Source: Aquila chrysaetos chrysaetos (Eukaryota; Chordata; Aves; Accipitriformes; Accipitridae). Taken from it: DNA of 64,000 nt. Of this stretch, positions 1 through 11,466 are shown in pieces. Position 1 is the first letter of the stretch, and each line of letters begins with the position of its first letter. The notes below the pieces were generated by a model, which had not been told where the DNA came from, did no database searches, and saw only the letters and a list, made by a program, of their open reading frames with translations. The stretch lies in contig NC_044030.1 in NCBI RefSeq assembly GCF_900496995.4, positions 15,436,851 through 15,500,850 on the forward strand, read 5' to 3'. A program made the position numbers and the translations under genes.

Positions 1-879
1 ATGACAGTTTCTAAGTATAGGAATAGAATCCCTATTACTCCAGATTTGGGTTTGTTTTCCTAAAACATGGATACTAACTACATGTCAAAAATTACTAAAC
101 TTGTATTAGTCATACAAAGGAGTCACACAAATCAAGTCTTGAAAGCAGAATGAAATGTGGAAATGGGTTGTGACCCAGACAGAACAGCGATTCCACAGTT
201 TGCAGGCCATAGAACTTCAATCTCCAGAATATCTGATTTTATCACACAAATTACCAGCAGAAATGTTCACCAGCGGGGCTACCTGAGTTTTCATGAAACA
301 GCGATGTGAACAGAATGGTGCTGAGCTGCGTGATCATAATTTGGAGGGGGGAAGGAGGGAGGGAGGGAAGAAAAGAAAGGGAGAAATTGGGGGAAAGCAA
401 TAATGTCAGAGACCCTTCTTCATTTTGAAAATTGCAGAAATACATTGGTTTTGAAGATAGTTGCTCCAAACCATGATTGCAATAGATCCTTGCATTACAA
501 ACTTTTCCTTAAAAAGGTCAAGTGCCTCCACTCCAACAAAAATATTATGCGTTAAATGCTAAAAAGAGTTTTCCCGTTAGGCGTCAACATGATATGCTAC
601 CAGTTAGTTAAGATGAGGAACTTCACAGGCTGGCAGAAATACATTCTTGTGAAAGACATGTTGTTATTTATATCAAGCTCTTTTTGGAAATAGCTACAGG
701 AGATGAGCTTAAAAAGATCTCTTCACCTCTGCTTGAGAAAGTCACAGTGGTTGGAGAGCTCAATGCAAATATCTATTTAATGCATACATAATTCCTTGCA
801 TTTGAATTTTAGTCCTCAGCAATTACACTGCCATCAAGGGCACTAAAATAAACATAATAGTTTTTTTTCTTTAGCTAAC
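1..879. other. Unique AT-rich stretch, no gene recognised
   Basis: I see no coding region or named repeat here. The one notable element is a purine-only tract at about 343-386 with four G-runs (346-351, 357-359, 361-363, 365-367). The short open stretch on the minus strand over it is a low-complexity artefact rich in Leu, Ser and Pro. Confidence 0.5.
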
Positions 880-992
880 CTTTTGTCCCAGTTTCACGTT
901 TTTGTTTCACATCAGGGATATTATAGACATCATCTTCAGTGTCCATGTCAGAGATAAAGTACCAGTAGTACAAAGAGTATCTTCTCAATGTC
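880..992 (-). other. Candidate coding exon, unidentified gene
   Basis: On the minus strand a pyrimidine-rich acceptor (ending ATTTCCCTCAG) precedes 113 bp that end at a GT donor (AAAAG then GTTAGC). One frame is open throughout (one leading base, 37 codons, one trailing base). It gives an aromatic-rich start (YSLYYWYF) followed by an acidic then basic tail (DMDTEDDVYNIPDVKQKRETG), as at a membrane/cytoplasm border. A second frame reads 14 residues to a stop, so the segment could instead be a terminal exon. I do not recognise the protein. A 37-codon open frame is not rare by chance, so the call rests mainly on the splice borders. Confidence 0.22.
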
Positions 993-3900
993 CTGAGGGA
1001 AATCAATTAAGAGGAAAAACATTACAGCTCTACAAACATAGATCTACCATCAACTTATCTAGCAACTAGATTTACGAACATTTGATGTTGTCTTTTGAAA
1101 AATGCACAGCACTTTTTTGCTAATCTGTGATATAGGTTGAGTGTGGTTTCATTATTGCTTTTTCCACCCCCAAGAGATTCTGTGCTGTGAAAAAATGTGA
1201 GAAGAAACTATTTAACTATTATATTTGTAGGCAAAATGAGATCATGAGAAGGAAAGAAAAGACGTAAGAATGAGTACATTAAAAATGTTTTCTTAAAAAA
1301 TTCATGTTAAGTTTGGAACTGGACACATTTTTCATTATTTTTGACAAATTCAGACACACAGGGCAAAACGAAAGTTATTACAGTTCAAAATGAGATTTCA
1401 ACTTTAAGTGAACTCTGTTTCACATCAGTCAAAAATACTTTTATAAAAATGATGGGTTACCAAGTTTCTGAACTTTAAATTTCTTTAATACAATAAAGTG
1501 ACATCTTGAAAGGAACAGAACTTTTTATAGGACAAACAGTTACTTGTTTAGCCTTTTATGTTTTACTAGTTTTTAAAAACAAGCTAGCAAAAGAACAGCT
1601 CATTCCATTAGAATTTTGAAAATATGTGGACTTTTCTGACTTTTTTGTGTTTTCTTCTGAAAAAGGATTTTATAGGAAGAAAAGAAATTGCTGTTTCATT
1701 TAACTCATGCAACATTGACACATTGGATGTAATTGTATGCCAGTTTCAGCTAAGAATCACTAACTAGGCTGAGCAAATGTAATGGTAAGTTATAGTCCTT
1801 ATCATGATTGATAAAAATCCAAGAGTGAAGCCCCTGACGTGCCTGGAGCATATTCTCTCATGTGTAACAGCTCAGCTCTCAGGGTTACCTGGCCATTTCT
1901 GGCTCTGCTTTCATGCTCATTTTACCAAGGCTTAAAACTACTCCTGAAGCTCTAAAGTCTTAGGGCTTACAGTTCTTATTGGGTGCTACACAGCAGAAAA
2001 CTTCTGTAACAGTTGAAGGATTTATCTCTTCTTTTTTCTCAGCAACAGGCAGAGTGGGGTGGGCAGTAGTGTAAGAGTCCAGTTCCTTCCCTTTTCTATT
2101 ATCTGTAAGCCAGCTGACACTGCAAACTTATACCAACAGTAATCCTGAAACAGAAAGGAATCATTCAGGCATGCTATTGCAAGACTGAAATCTGTGCAAG
2201 TCTGTCCTTTCCTTCTCATACTTTGTGTAATGATCTTGCATTCTTTCAGAAGAGCAGTCAAATTACAGTTTTCTACTGCTTAGAAGGAACACTGTTAGGT
2301 TCTAATCTCTTCCTCCATGCTTGTGGTTTTGCTGATAGAGCAAAGAATGAATGCATTAGGAGCTCTTGTTAGTGTTATAATTTCAAAAATATTCATTCTT
2401 AACCCCATCGATACTAGAAACAATGACAGCAACCAAAAGTCATATTTGACAATGGGATATGATACATGTTTATCTTGGATAAGATGAAAATAATTGTGAA
2501 AGTTACCTTAAGAGAAAGTTTTGCTCTTAATAGACTCTCTGATTTAGTCCTTCCTTTTTCTGAAGCAGGGTTTCATCTATCTGATTTCACTGATGTATAA
2601 CAGTGATTTCAGCTTAGTGCCCTGGGAAATTCTGTAACTATCTTAGCAAGGAAGGGTGAATTTTCAATATAGACAATGCTATCAGGGGTCACCTATCTTC
2701 CTATAAATTCCAGATGCAATTTTCCATCTTGCTCTGCTCTCATTTTGTTTTCCAGATATGAAGAATGTATCAAATAAGCAGATCATAATCAGCAGCTTCC
2801 ACTTTTCTAAAGGGGCCAGTATATTAACTCAAATGTCCTGTTCTCTTTTTTTTTATGTCCTGTTTTCCAACCTTCTCTCCCCATCTCCCTTGGAGTGCAC
2901 CTAGCTGCAACCTGAAACCTAGATTTTTTACAGCCCAGAGGCATAAGCATAGCTCAGACTTTCCTCAGACTGAGGAAATGTCTACATTGTGAGGAGGACC
3001 AGTGAGAATGTGCACAGAATAGACCCATGCAAGACAGAGCATGGAAAGACACAGAGATACAATAGCAGCAAGAAGACTTAAGCAAAAGAATATCAACTTA
3101 AACAAACAAAAATTCTGAGAGTAGAAAACAAGGGAATTGATGACAGCAACCACAGGGCCACAATCTCCATATAACCTTTGCACTGCTGTCCCAGGCTACA
3201 TGTAGCTTTATCACTGTTGTCCACAGATGCTACCAACACTGGACAGTTCTGATGCTGTGTGAGAGCACAGCACATCCACATCATATATCCTTGGTCCTAT
3301 CTAGCACAGGAGTCAGGACCTCACTTCAGTGTCATGTCAATGGGAATTAGGATCATGCTTACTTAGTGCCTTACTCAGACATATGCACGGTGAGCATGCT
3401 TCGTAGGTGCCCAGACCTATCTGCCTGCAAGTAAGTCAGAACCCCTTGTGGAAGAGTCTCTGAAACTGTGGAAGAGAAAGAAAAAACTTTGACAGAAAAT
3501 TAGACATTACTGTTCCACCAGTTTCATTTCAAGAAAGGTGTGCATGTTTTGAGCTTTAAATCCTGAGCATGGAGCAGTCACAAAGCTTGTAATTAGAAAT
3601 AAGAAAAATCACTGGCTTGTGGCTTTTGCTTTGTTTTGGGAGGCAAAAATGCTGGGTTTCATTTTCAGCTTTGTCAGATCTTCTGCTCGTATTTGGGTAA
3701 AATTTTTCATTCCTACTATAACATACATTTGCCTAAAGTTGATTTATTTTTTTTACGAGCAAGGGGCTGTCTTGTGTGCAAAGTAAGGATCCAAGCTTAC
3801 TAGGCAGCCATGTAATACAAACAAATAATTTGATATTATAAAGGCTGTTATAAAATGCACAGGCAAATCAAGAAATGCCCGTAATCCTAACTTTTGGAAT

Positions 3901-4942
3901 AACTGCTACTAGTATGAGGCTCTCTGGATTTGTAGAATAGAATTTAATCATTCAATAGAAAGTAAAGAAAACCACTTTTATCTCTCATTCATCAAACTGG
4001 CAAGAATTAAATTACTTGTATTGTTCATCTAGACTATTGAAAAAGTAATCATCTCAGTGTTACGATAAACATGCATAGCTTCAAAGAAGAGTTCAAGGAA
4101 GTGCCTCTGTAAGAACCAGTAAAAACACTAGCTAAATGCCTTCTCTTTACAAGATACTTCACATAGAAAAGAAGTGCCTGATACATCTTAAGCATTGATG
4201 ACATTAAAAAATATTGAGTATTTGAACAAATACTGAAAACATTTTGTCCTTTACAGTTGTTAGCACTAACTCAGTAAACATGTAAAACTGCTTGCCTGAA
4301 AATCTAACCACTTTCTTCAGAAAATTAAGAAAGGTTTTTCCTCTCAACAAAGGTTATAGAGAAGAAAATAGAATTCCTGCAAAAACAACAGAATTAAGCC
4401 ACTGTTGGGATTTTTAGGTAATCTTAGCCTGTCTGAGTCTTCAACACAACGCACATGAATTTGGGGGGTCTGAGGCATGTAGAACCTAAACCAGCAAATT
4501 TCTGATCTGGAAGCCATATAGCTCTAAAAACTTAAAATGAGGAGAATTACTTGGTATACAATGCCATGTCAGTTCAGCTATATGGTTTTCTGACTAATGT
4601 GACCAATGAGAACCAGGGGAATAAGAGCTGTACAGGCAAGTCTGTACTGTATCTGAGGTTTTGGCAAAAATTCTCTTTCTGGGGGGGCAGAAAGGAGAGT
4701 GGTAAATTTTTCTGCTGACTGAAAAAGTAGCCACATAGACATATGCCTACTGAAATATTTTGAGAGTGTTACATAACTAAGCATAATATCACATGAGGCA
4801 GATTTGCTTATTCAAATTTCAATAGTAAGGTCTTCCAAAAAGCTCTCTCCCTCCATAATTTGTTTTTGGATACAAAATATGTAATTAGCTGCAGTGCAAA
4901 TTACAGTGAGGAAATTATGGATCACGAAGAAGTATGCACTTT
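993..4942. other. Unique AT-rich stretch, no gene recognised
   Basis: No gene or named repeat is visible over about 4 kb. A minus-strand donor-like site (TTAAG then GTAACT) at about 2507 ends a 59-bp segment with a weak upstream acceptor and one open frame. I do not consider it strong enough to call as an exon. Confidence 0.45.
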
Positions 4943-5118
4943 TCCGAATCCATGCAGAAAAACAACAGTGACATCAGGATCTCCCAAGCCCTTGCCTAAC
5001 TCACTATTCTTTAAAGAACATATTTGTTTATGAAGTTCCCACTCCTAGGTCCTTATTCTTCCTCCCTAGTTCTTCAAAACACACTTCAACTGTCTGGGTA
5101 GCCATCATCAGAGCCTCA
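4943..5118 (+). repeat. Dispersed module X, longest copy
   Basis: This segment recurs elsewhere in the window. Its first part (from GAATCCATGCAGAAAA to the CTCCCAAG...TGCCTAACTC stretch, about 4947-5002) is found again at 7421-7478. Its second part (from ATTCTTTAAAGAACA to GGTAGCCATCATCAGAG, about 5006-5117) is found again at 14078-14187. The two parts are contiguous only here, so this copy shows the native order. I do not recognise the family. It lies directly upstream of the RING pseudogene. Confidence 0.7.
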
Positions 5119-5363
5119 CTACTTATCCCCAGGTGCTGGCAAAGCCTGGCCCAGCCTGGCTCGTGCCTGGACTCCTGCTGAATGTGTCTGCAACGTCTGG
5201 AGGATTGAGCGAGGCTCTGGCTGCTGCTGTGTTGTGCTTTGGGGGCTGTTGGTAGCAATTCTCAGTGCCTGTCCCTGGAGCTCTTGGCTGTGTTTCCCTG
5301 GCTGCCATGGCGAAGCAGCTTCTGCCCTCAGCTCTCCCCAGCCTGCCGCAGTGCATTGAGACC
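5119..5363 (+). other. GC-rich leader-like stretch before the RING pseudogene
   Basis: This is GC-richer than the surrounding DNA, starts after a CCCCAG acceptor-like site at about 5128-5133, and leads directly into the RING pseudogene. It may be the former 5' untranslated region or an N-terminal extension: an ATG in good context lies at 5309 in the same frame as the one at 5364. Open frames on the minus strand here are shadows of GC-rich composition. Confidence 0.35.
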
Positions 5364-6160
5364 ATGGCTGTGGCATCAGACTGGACCTGTCCCACCTCCT
5401 GCAAAGATCGGTCTGACTTGGCCTGTGTGATCCCATGTCTGCACCAGGTCTGTTTTGGCTGCATGGTACAGTGGACCAGTAGAAAAACAGACTGCCCCTC
5501 TGTGGGCCCCCTGTCTAGTCCATCACGTTCTCGGTGAGCATGGAAGATGGCTTTTTAGCATATACCAACACGCCTGATGCAGAGCCATTGGATGCCAGCA
5601 GCTAGGTACAAAAAGCTTCTGGGCACCCAGATGCCCACGGCACCCAGATGCCAGAATCCCCATCACCCAATGGCATCCCCACCATTCTCTTCCCAACCAG
5701 TGCCATTCCTGGATGAGCCGGGGGCTGCAAGGATGGTGTCCGGGTCTATGGTGGGTGGCCTCCCACCTGACATCTGGGTGACCATTTTCCAAGGCTACCC
5801 CAAAACTCTGGAGCTCTTGATGCCCTGGCTGTAACAAGAGCTGCAGGAAATCTATGGGGCCCAGTGGTGGCAAGTGGTTGCAGCAGAGGCCCTCATCATG
5901 AGCAGCCTGTTCTTCCTGGGGATGGACAAAGAGGCCTTGGTCCAGGAGCTGCAGTCCAGCCTGCAAGACCACACAGCAATCTTCCTCCATTGGCAGGAAT
6001 CAATGTCATCATGCACCAGTGCAGCAAAGGGGCCCAGAGGCAGCTGGGCCAAAAGGACACCTGAACTGCCAGGGGACAGGAAGACAGTGTTACAGATGTC
6101 CCCAGATCCTTCACCACCCCAGAGGGGACTCCTGCCATCAGCATGGGCACCTCTAGCAGG
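5364..6160 (+). pseudogene. Broken RING-finger E3 ligase-like gene copy (avian Topors-like family)
   Basis: The intact relative would be a small RING-type ubiquitin ligase. From the ATG at 5364 the frame reads a RING-like N-terminus: W-T-C-P, then a Cys one codon too far away, then PCLH-x2-C-x2-C and a conserved W. The final CP-x-C pair at about 5494-5503 is split by a 1-base deletion, and its last Cys codon survives in the next frame. After this shift the new frame shows SITFSV and acidic residues as in the family, with stops at 5517-5519 and 5601-5603. Downstream, another frame holds VGGLPPDIW, LLMPWL, a stop at 5832-5834, then QELQEIYGAQWW and GMDKEALVQELQ. Near 5993 a further shift leads to INVIMHQCSKGAQRQL and a stop at 6062-6064. 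The domain order matches what I remember of the bird 'Topors-like' genes. The family assignment is from memory. It is clearly non-functional here. Confidence 0.6.
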
Positions 6161-6166
6161 AGATTA

Positions 6167-7015
6167 GGAAGTTTTCATTCATTCACCCCAGAAATCTCCT
6201 AGTTTGCTTGTGCCTTGCTTTCTTGTCCCTCCAGCAGACATCAGGGTAGTTAAAGTTGCCTGTGACTGTGAATGTGAAGCTTCTTCCAGTTACCTGAAGA
6301 AGTCATCATCTGCTTTTAATTCGTGATGGGACAGTCCACTGCAGACTACCACTACAATGTCACCCATGTTTGTCTGTGTACTAATCCTGACCCATAAGCT
6401 CTCAGTTGTCTCATTATTCATTCCTAGGCAGAGCTACATATATATCTGCTGCTTTCACATCAGCTGGAACTCCTCCTCCTCTTGTTCCTGGCCCGTCCTT
6501 ACTGAAAAACCTGTATCCACCTGCAGCAGCACTCCAGTTGCATGAGCTATCCCACCACATCTCCATGATCTCAGTGAGATTGTGGCTTTGCAGCCATATG
6601 TAGACCACTAATTTGTCCTGTTTGCTCCCCATGCTGCATGTGTCAGAGTACAGATGCTTTCAGAGAAGCAATCAGTTGTGTTGATTTCTCAGAAAAGGTA
6701 CGAAGGCTTCCCTGATAATGCTGTTCTGTAGGTAGTTCTTATTCATTTATGTGCACATGTTTAGGGTTGGCCCCCTTCAGTACTCTTTTATTGTTTTCAA
6801 GGTCTCTTGTGTCCACACCAGCATACACCCTTTGCTTGCCAACCCAGGCCACCACTTCTCCCTTGCCCCATCATTTCAAGCTTAAAGTTCTCCTCAACAA
6901 GTTGTCCGGCCTGGTGGCAAAGATGCTTTTGCCCAACCTGGTCAGGTGGACCCAATCTCTTCATGGCAGTCTTCTGTTCTCAAAAAATATCCCATAGTCA
7001 TAAAAAACAAAACCC
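6167..7015 (-). mobile_element. CR1 LINE fragment (ORF1 end to ORF2 endonuclease)
   Basis: On the minus strand this reads first the region before CR1 ORF2 (a stretch ending near VLFFMTMGYFL at about 7015-6960), then the start of the apurinic-type endonuclease. The endonuclease start is seen as MGSKQDKL...LQSHNLTEIMEMWWDSS with GTRGGGV (6632-6414). After a frameshift comes the motif GNFNYPDVCWRDK near 6260-6210. In active CR1 the catalytic motif is GDFN, so here the Asp is replaced by Asn. The piece stops abruptly after RRFL at about 6170. It is truncated at both ends and dead. Confidence 0.8.
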
Positions 7016-7026
7016 TGTTGTGAACC

Positions 7027-7415
7027 TCAGATTTGCAACCCCTTGTTGACCTGCAGGACACATCTACTCCTCCTCCAGCCCTTCCCTGTAAGAGGGGTGG
7101 GGCTGAGGAGTCACTGTCTGGGCCCCCATGCCCTTGGCTTTCACTCCCCAAGATGTGCAGTCACTGCTGGAATGCTCCATGTCTCATCTGCAGCATCACT
7201 GGTGGCCATGGGGGAAAATGTGGATGGTACTAGTCCAAGAGCTGGACAAGCACCAGCAGTCTCTCCACTGTGTCCAAAGCCCACCAGGGAGCAACCCCAC
7301 TCCACAGCAGGCTGGATCAGCAGATGGGGCACCCATCTCCATAGCAGGGAATCTCTACACACAATCACCACTTCCCACTGCTGCTGCTGCTGGGCTTAAG
7401 CTCTGCTGATTTGCC
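7027..7415 (+). repeat. Dispersed module Y, copy 1
   Basis: This GC-richer block begins ACCCCTTGTTGACCTGCAGG and ends in a CTGCTGCTGCTGGGCTT-like stretch. A diverged second copy lies at 15831-16205. One frame (about 7146-7409) is open in this copy and contains LLECSMSHLQHHWWPWGKMW and VQELDKHQQSL. The other copy keeps part of this but is frameshifted. I do not recognise the source: it may be an old gene-derived retrocopy or part of an unnamed repeat. It is followed directly by a piece of module X. Confidence 0.6.
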
Positions 7416-7417
7416 AG

Positions 7418-7480
7418 CTTCTGAATCCATGCAGAAAACCAAGAGTGGCATCACGATCTCCCAAGTTCCTGCCTGACACT
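7418..7480 (+). repeat. Module X, 5' fragment
   Basis: This short stretch matches the first part of module X (4945-5002), sharing GAATCCATGCAGAAAA, a GTGRCATCA stretch and GATCTCCCAAG. It lies directly after module Y, which suggests Y and X belong to one longer element in that order. Confidence 0.6.
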
Positions 7481-9463
7481 TTATTTATGTGATCATAATG
7501 CTTTGAAAGTATCCAGCCCAGTAATACTCTAAAAACTCTTGAGCTCTGCAGTGTAATGACACATAAGAGAAGATTTTTATCTAAAAAAACCCCCCACAAC
7601 AGTACAAAACCAACCAACAAAACAATAAAATATGCAAATGTTTTTGTAAATTTTAAGAAGTCAATGATTAATTTCCACTATTGGCAGAAAATCTAGAGGC
7701 AAGTCAGGAATTCCTGGGTTTAGTCTTTATTTTACTGAGTTTTTATAAAATGAAATTAGTAGTTTGACTGTCAACTGTTGAGATAGCTCTTGCTACAGAA
7801 CTTAACTTTTTACACAGAGATTTTATACCACGCTTGTGAAGAAGAATGAAGAAACTAGAAAGTAATCTCTAGCAGGCAAAAGTCAAGTTAGGATGGAAAT
7901 ATATGGACAAATGTTTCATTGGCTACACTGTGTCTCAGAGGCTGCCAGAAATTGAGATCACCTCTTCTGTGGTGTCATCATTTCTGAGACTCCCCTGGCA
8001 GGCTGTAAACTTCATTCACAGAAAAAATCACTCTCCCAGAAGAAATACAATCTTTTCTTGGACACCATACCATAAAAAAAAAAAATCCATGTACGCTGGC
8101 ACAAATATACTCTGAATGAGAGCATTACTTCATAAGACAACATGCAATTACATCCTACCTGGTGTTTTATTGTGTTGCATGCAACTACATTGCCTTGATA
8201 AACAAGTTGACATGAAGAGCATAAGACAGTCGGTAGAATTTTCTGAAAGAAAATAATGATAAAAAAAATGTGAAAAATGACCAATCAAACCTTCTCAATC
8301 AAAACTTTTTTTTTTTTTCCCCACAAAAACTGAAATCATTTAGATGGAAAATGACAGGTTTTTTCTTTATGTAACACTCCTGCAACAACTGCTTCTTCCA
8401 TTCCAAAGGGACCAATTAAAGAGGCAACGGCAGTACTTGCATTTGTACTTTTTCCCCATTACGTGAGCTATCATCTAGAAATGCTGACCCAGGACTACTC
8501 CTTCCATTTTACCTCTCTATGAGAGAGGTCTCTTCTGTTTGGAGAGGTCTGACTCATAGGATGTCAACTGTATTTTTCTGTCTATTGAGAAACTGTTTTG
8601 GTGATTCACTGAAAAGATAGGGGAGTTCAGAATAAAGTAGATACACAAGAGAGTTGCATTTTGTTGGAGGAGAAGAGAAAGCAATAAAGCACCTAAGGGG
8701 AGACTCTACATGACTTCTTCAAGAGTGTCAGTGAAAAGCTCACTAGAGACTTTTCTATGTAACACAGATGTTGAAATATCATGTTTTTATTTATTTACTT
8801 TTTATGATTACTGTTTCCCCATGAAAATTTTCCAGAGCTTTCCAAGGACAGAGCACTTTTTATTTTTATTTTTCAGTCTTCATCTAATGTTTCCATTTTT
8901 CAATCTTTCTTAAAATAGTAATTTAATTAAAACCAGGAGCCTTTAATTGGAAAATTCTGATAGAAAAAAAATCAGGTTCACTTATAGCATTATTCAGAAA
9001 ACAGTAGAATTTTATATCTTTATCACACAAATCTTTACATCATGAAATGATTATGCTATCATATACTTAAGGGATTCCTCTTTTTTTTTTTTTTTTTTTT
9101 TTTCTTTTTTTCTTCTGATTTTTCAACCTGTTCACTTTATGGATTGCCAGTGGCTCTACTCCTGATTGAGGTTACCAGACTTTTCCACTTTTCCTTGGTA
9201 TGAATCATCCTTTATTAATAAAGCTACCCTTTCAAGATGAATATATAAGTTTTCAAAGAACTAAATTCAGACTTTGTTAGTATTTACTATAATGTTACCT
9301 TTCTCACTGAAAAATTTGGTGTTACTTTTTGACTTGTACAAGTTGGACTAGGTATGGATCTGAATCAAACCTACGGCATGATTTTACTGCTGGCTTTACA
9401 CATCGTGTTGTCACGATGCGATGAAGAGACTATCTTCTCCTCATTTTCCCATTATTTTCTTCT
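7481..9463. other. Unique AT-rich stretch, no gene recognised
   Basis: No gene or named repeat is seen. A run of 23 T at 9081-9103, continuing imperfectly to about 9114, is the only notable simple repeat. Confidence 0.5.
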
Positions 9464-9468
9464 CCAGT

Positions 9469-10235
9469 TGTATTGGATTTCCATGGCAACATTTTGTAGT
9501 GGGGGGGGCTGCAGAGGTGGTTTCTGTAAGAAGACACCAGAAGCTGGCCCCCTGTCCAACAGAGCCTATTCCAGCCAGCTCCAAGACAGACCCACTACTG
9601 GCCAAAGCTGAGCCAATCACTGACATTGGTAGCATGTCTGTGATAACATATTTAAGAAAGGGTAAAAAAAACACTGCACAGCACCTGTGAGAGAAGAGTG
9701 AGAAAATGTGAGAGTAACAACCCTGCAGACACCAAGAGAAGAAAGAGGGCAAGGAGGTGCTCCAGGTGCCAGAGCAGAGATTCCCCTGCAGCCCGTGGGG
9801 AAGACCGTGGTGACACAGGCTGTGCCCTACAGCCCATGGAGGACCACGGTGGATCCACCTGCAGCCCATGGAAGACCCCACATGACAGCAGGTGGATGCA
9901 CCCTGAAGGAAGCTGCAGCCCATGGAGCCCCCATGCTGAAGTAGATTCCTGGCAGGAGCTGTGGCCCATGGAGAGAAGCCCATGCAGGAGCAGGTGGTTT
10001 TAGATTTGTTCTTTTTTCTCATTATTCTACTCTGGTTTTAATTGACAATAAATTCAGTTAGTTTCCCCAAGTCAAGCCTGTTTTGCCCGTAACAGCAATT
10101 GCTGAGTGATCTCCCTGTCCTTATCTTGATCCATGAGCTTTTTGTCATATTTTCTCCCCCTGTTCTGTTGGGAAGGGGGAGTGATAGAGCAGCTTGGTGG
10201 GCACCTGGTGGCTAGCCAGGGGCCAAGCCACCACA
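9469..10235 (+). mobile_element. Solo LTR of an endogenous retrovirus, 767 bp, 5-bp TSD
   Basis: The element begins TGTATTGG and ends CCACA. It is flanked by the direct repeat CCAGT at 9464-9468 and 10236-10240. A polyadenylation signal AATAAA lies at 10047-10052. The U5-like part (CCCCAAGTCAAGCCTG, then CTCCCTGTCCTTATCTTGA, then TTTCTCCCCCTG) matches the same part of the LTR at 45222-46220, so the two are one family. Inside are several degenerate copies of CTGCAGCCCATGG (for example 9858-9871 and 9912-9925). No internal retroviral region or second LTR is present. Open frames inside it are not genes. Confidence 0.85.
10047..10052 (+). promoter_or_regulatory. LTR polyadenylation signal
   Basis: AATAAA lies about 190 bp before the LTR 3' end, in the position expected for the R region. 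Confidence 0.55.
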
Positions 10236-11466
10236 CCAGTTCAAATGGTCATCTCACAAAACTTTGACAATTGCCAGAATTTCCTGGCAATCTGGAGTAC
10301 AGCTTTCTGCCAATATTCTTTTGGCAAGGAGCTATTGTGGTTTCCCTCTTTAGATGTATTGTTTCTAAAATGACTGAGCGACTAATAGTGTAGTACTAAC
10401 AGCATACTATCCATGTAAGCACATATATACACAAAGCATACACAGCATGCACATATTCTCTTCTCTTCTGCTTTCATTGCGATCACGGTTTCTCTGCCAT
10501 AGGAACACTAAGCACACAAAGGCAGTACGAAGAAAAGCAGAACATTTCTCCTTTGCTCTGTGCATTGAATTATTCATTCAGGAGATTACTGAATTTGTTC
10601 CAAATAACACCTCTGTACAAGAGGGCTTTAAAAAATATTTCTTGGCAGCTTAATGAAGCCAAACAAAACTCTTTACCTGAGAAAGAAACCAGTCTTTAAA
10701 CATTATTCTTAATTTTAGGACTACTTCTGTATATATACAGCTAAAATTGTCCAATGGATACTTTGGAAGGAAAACAGTAAGTTAAAGTCACTTTCTCATT
10801 AAACTCTCTGGGGCTGAAGGAATGTAATTTCAGCTCTAACATGGCCCCAAACTGCCAATGGAAAAGTACGCACGGCACAACACAGTCCTGTGTAGAGATC
10901 TTAAGGCCAACCGAACATGAGCCTGTTTAAACATAGGAGAGCCTCCCGTTCTGCTGCCATCATGTTCCTCCCATAGGTGAACTTGCTGAGAAATGAGCAG
11001 GCTGTGAAGCTGTGCATATCACCCAGGCAGAGGCATGTTCTGACATTGCTTCTTATTTCCAGTATTTTTGATAATTCATTGGGATCAGCCTTGGGTATCT
11101 GCATTACGCATATTTCCCCCTCTTACTTTGATTATTTTCAGGAGGCACTGTCCTTTTCTCATGGTGGCACATTCCTTAGGCCAGCAGGTCCCAAACTATG
11201 CTAAAAGGCCCTAGTAGGAAAGTAGTAGTAGGCATGAAACTCTACTTTTCCATCCTGACCTACTGTGAAAGCATGTCACATTAACCAAGCAAATATCTAA
11301 CAGAAGAGTCACTTTTTGGTTTTTAGGAAAGCTTTGTTTCAAACTTCAGAAATTCTGAGTATTGAAGAAAACTACCCAGGATAGCTTTGTAACAGGCATA
11401 GGTTGACACTTCATTTTCTCAGAATGCATGCAAATTTCATTCATATAAAGATATTTTGATATACTT

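Noticed and set aside
880..992. Resemblance of DMDTEDDVYNIPDV to the cytoplasmic tail of prominin
   Set aside because: The likeness is a few acidic and Tyr residues only; the preceding residues and the other candidate exons do not fit prominin.
2508..2566. Minus-strand segment with a strong donor and one open frame
   Set aside because: The acceptor lacks a good pyrimidine run and the phase does not fit the 880-992 candidate in its long frame.
5523..5990. 155-codon minus-strand open stretch
   Set aside because: It is the antisense shadow of the RING pseudogene, whose plus-strand motifs are recognisable.
9441..10022. 193-codon minus-strand open stretch, longest in the window
   Set aside because: It lies across a solo LTR bounded by an exact 5-bp duplication. 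The frame arises from the repeated CAGCCCATGG motifs.
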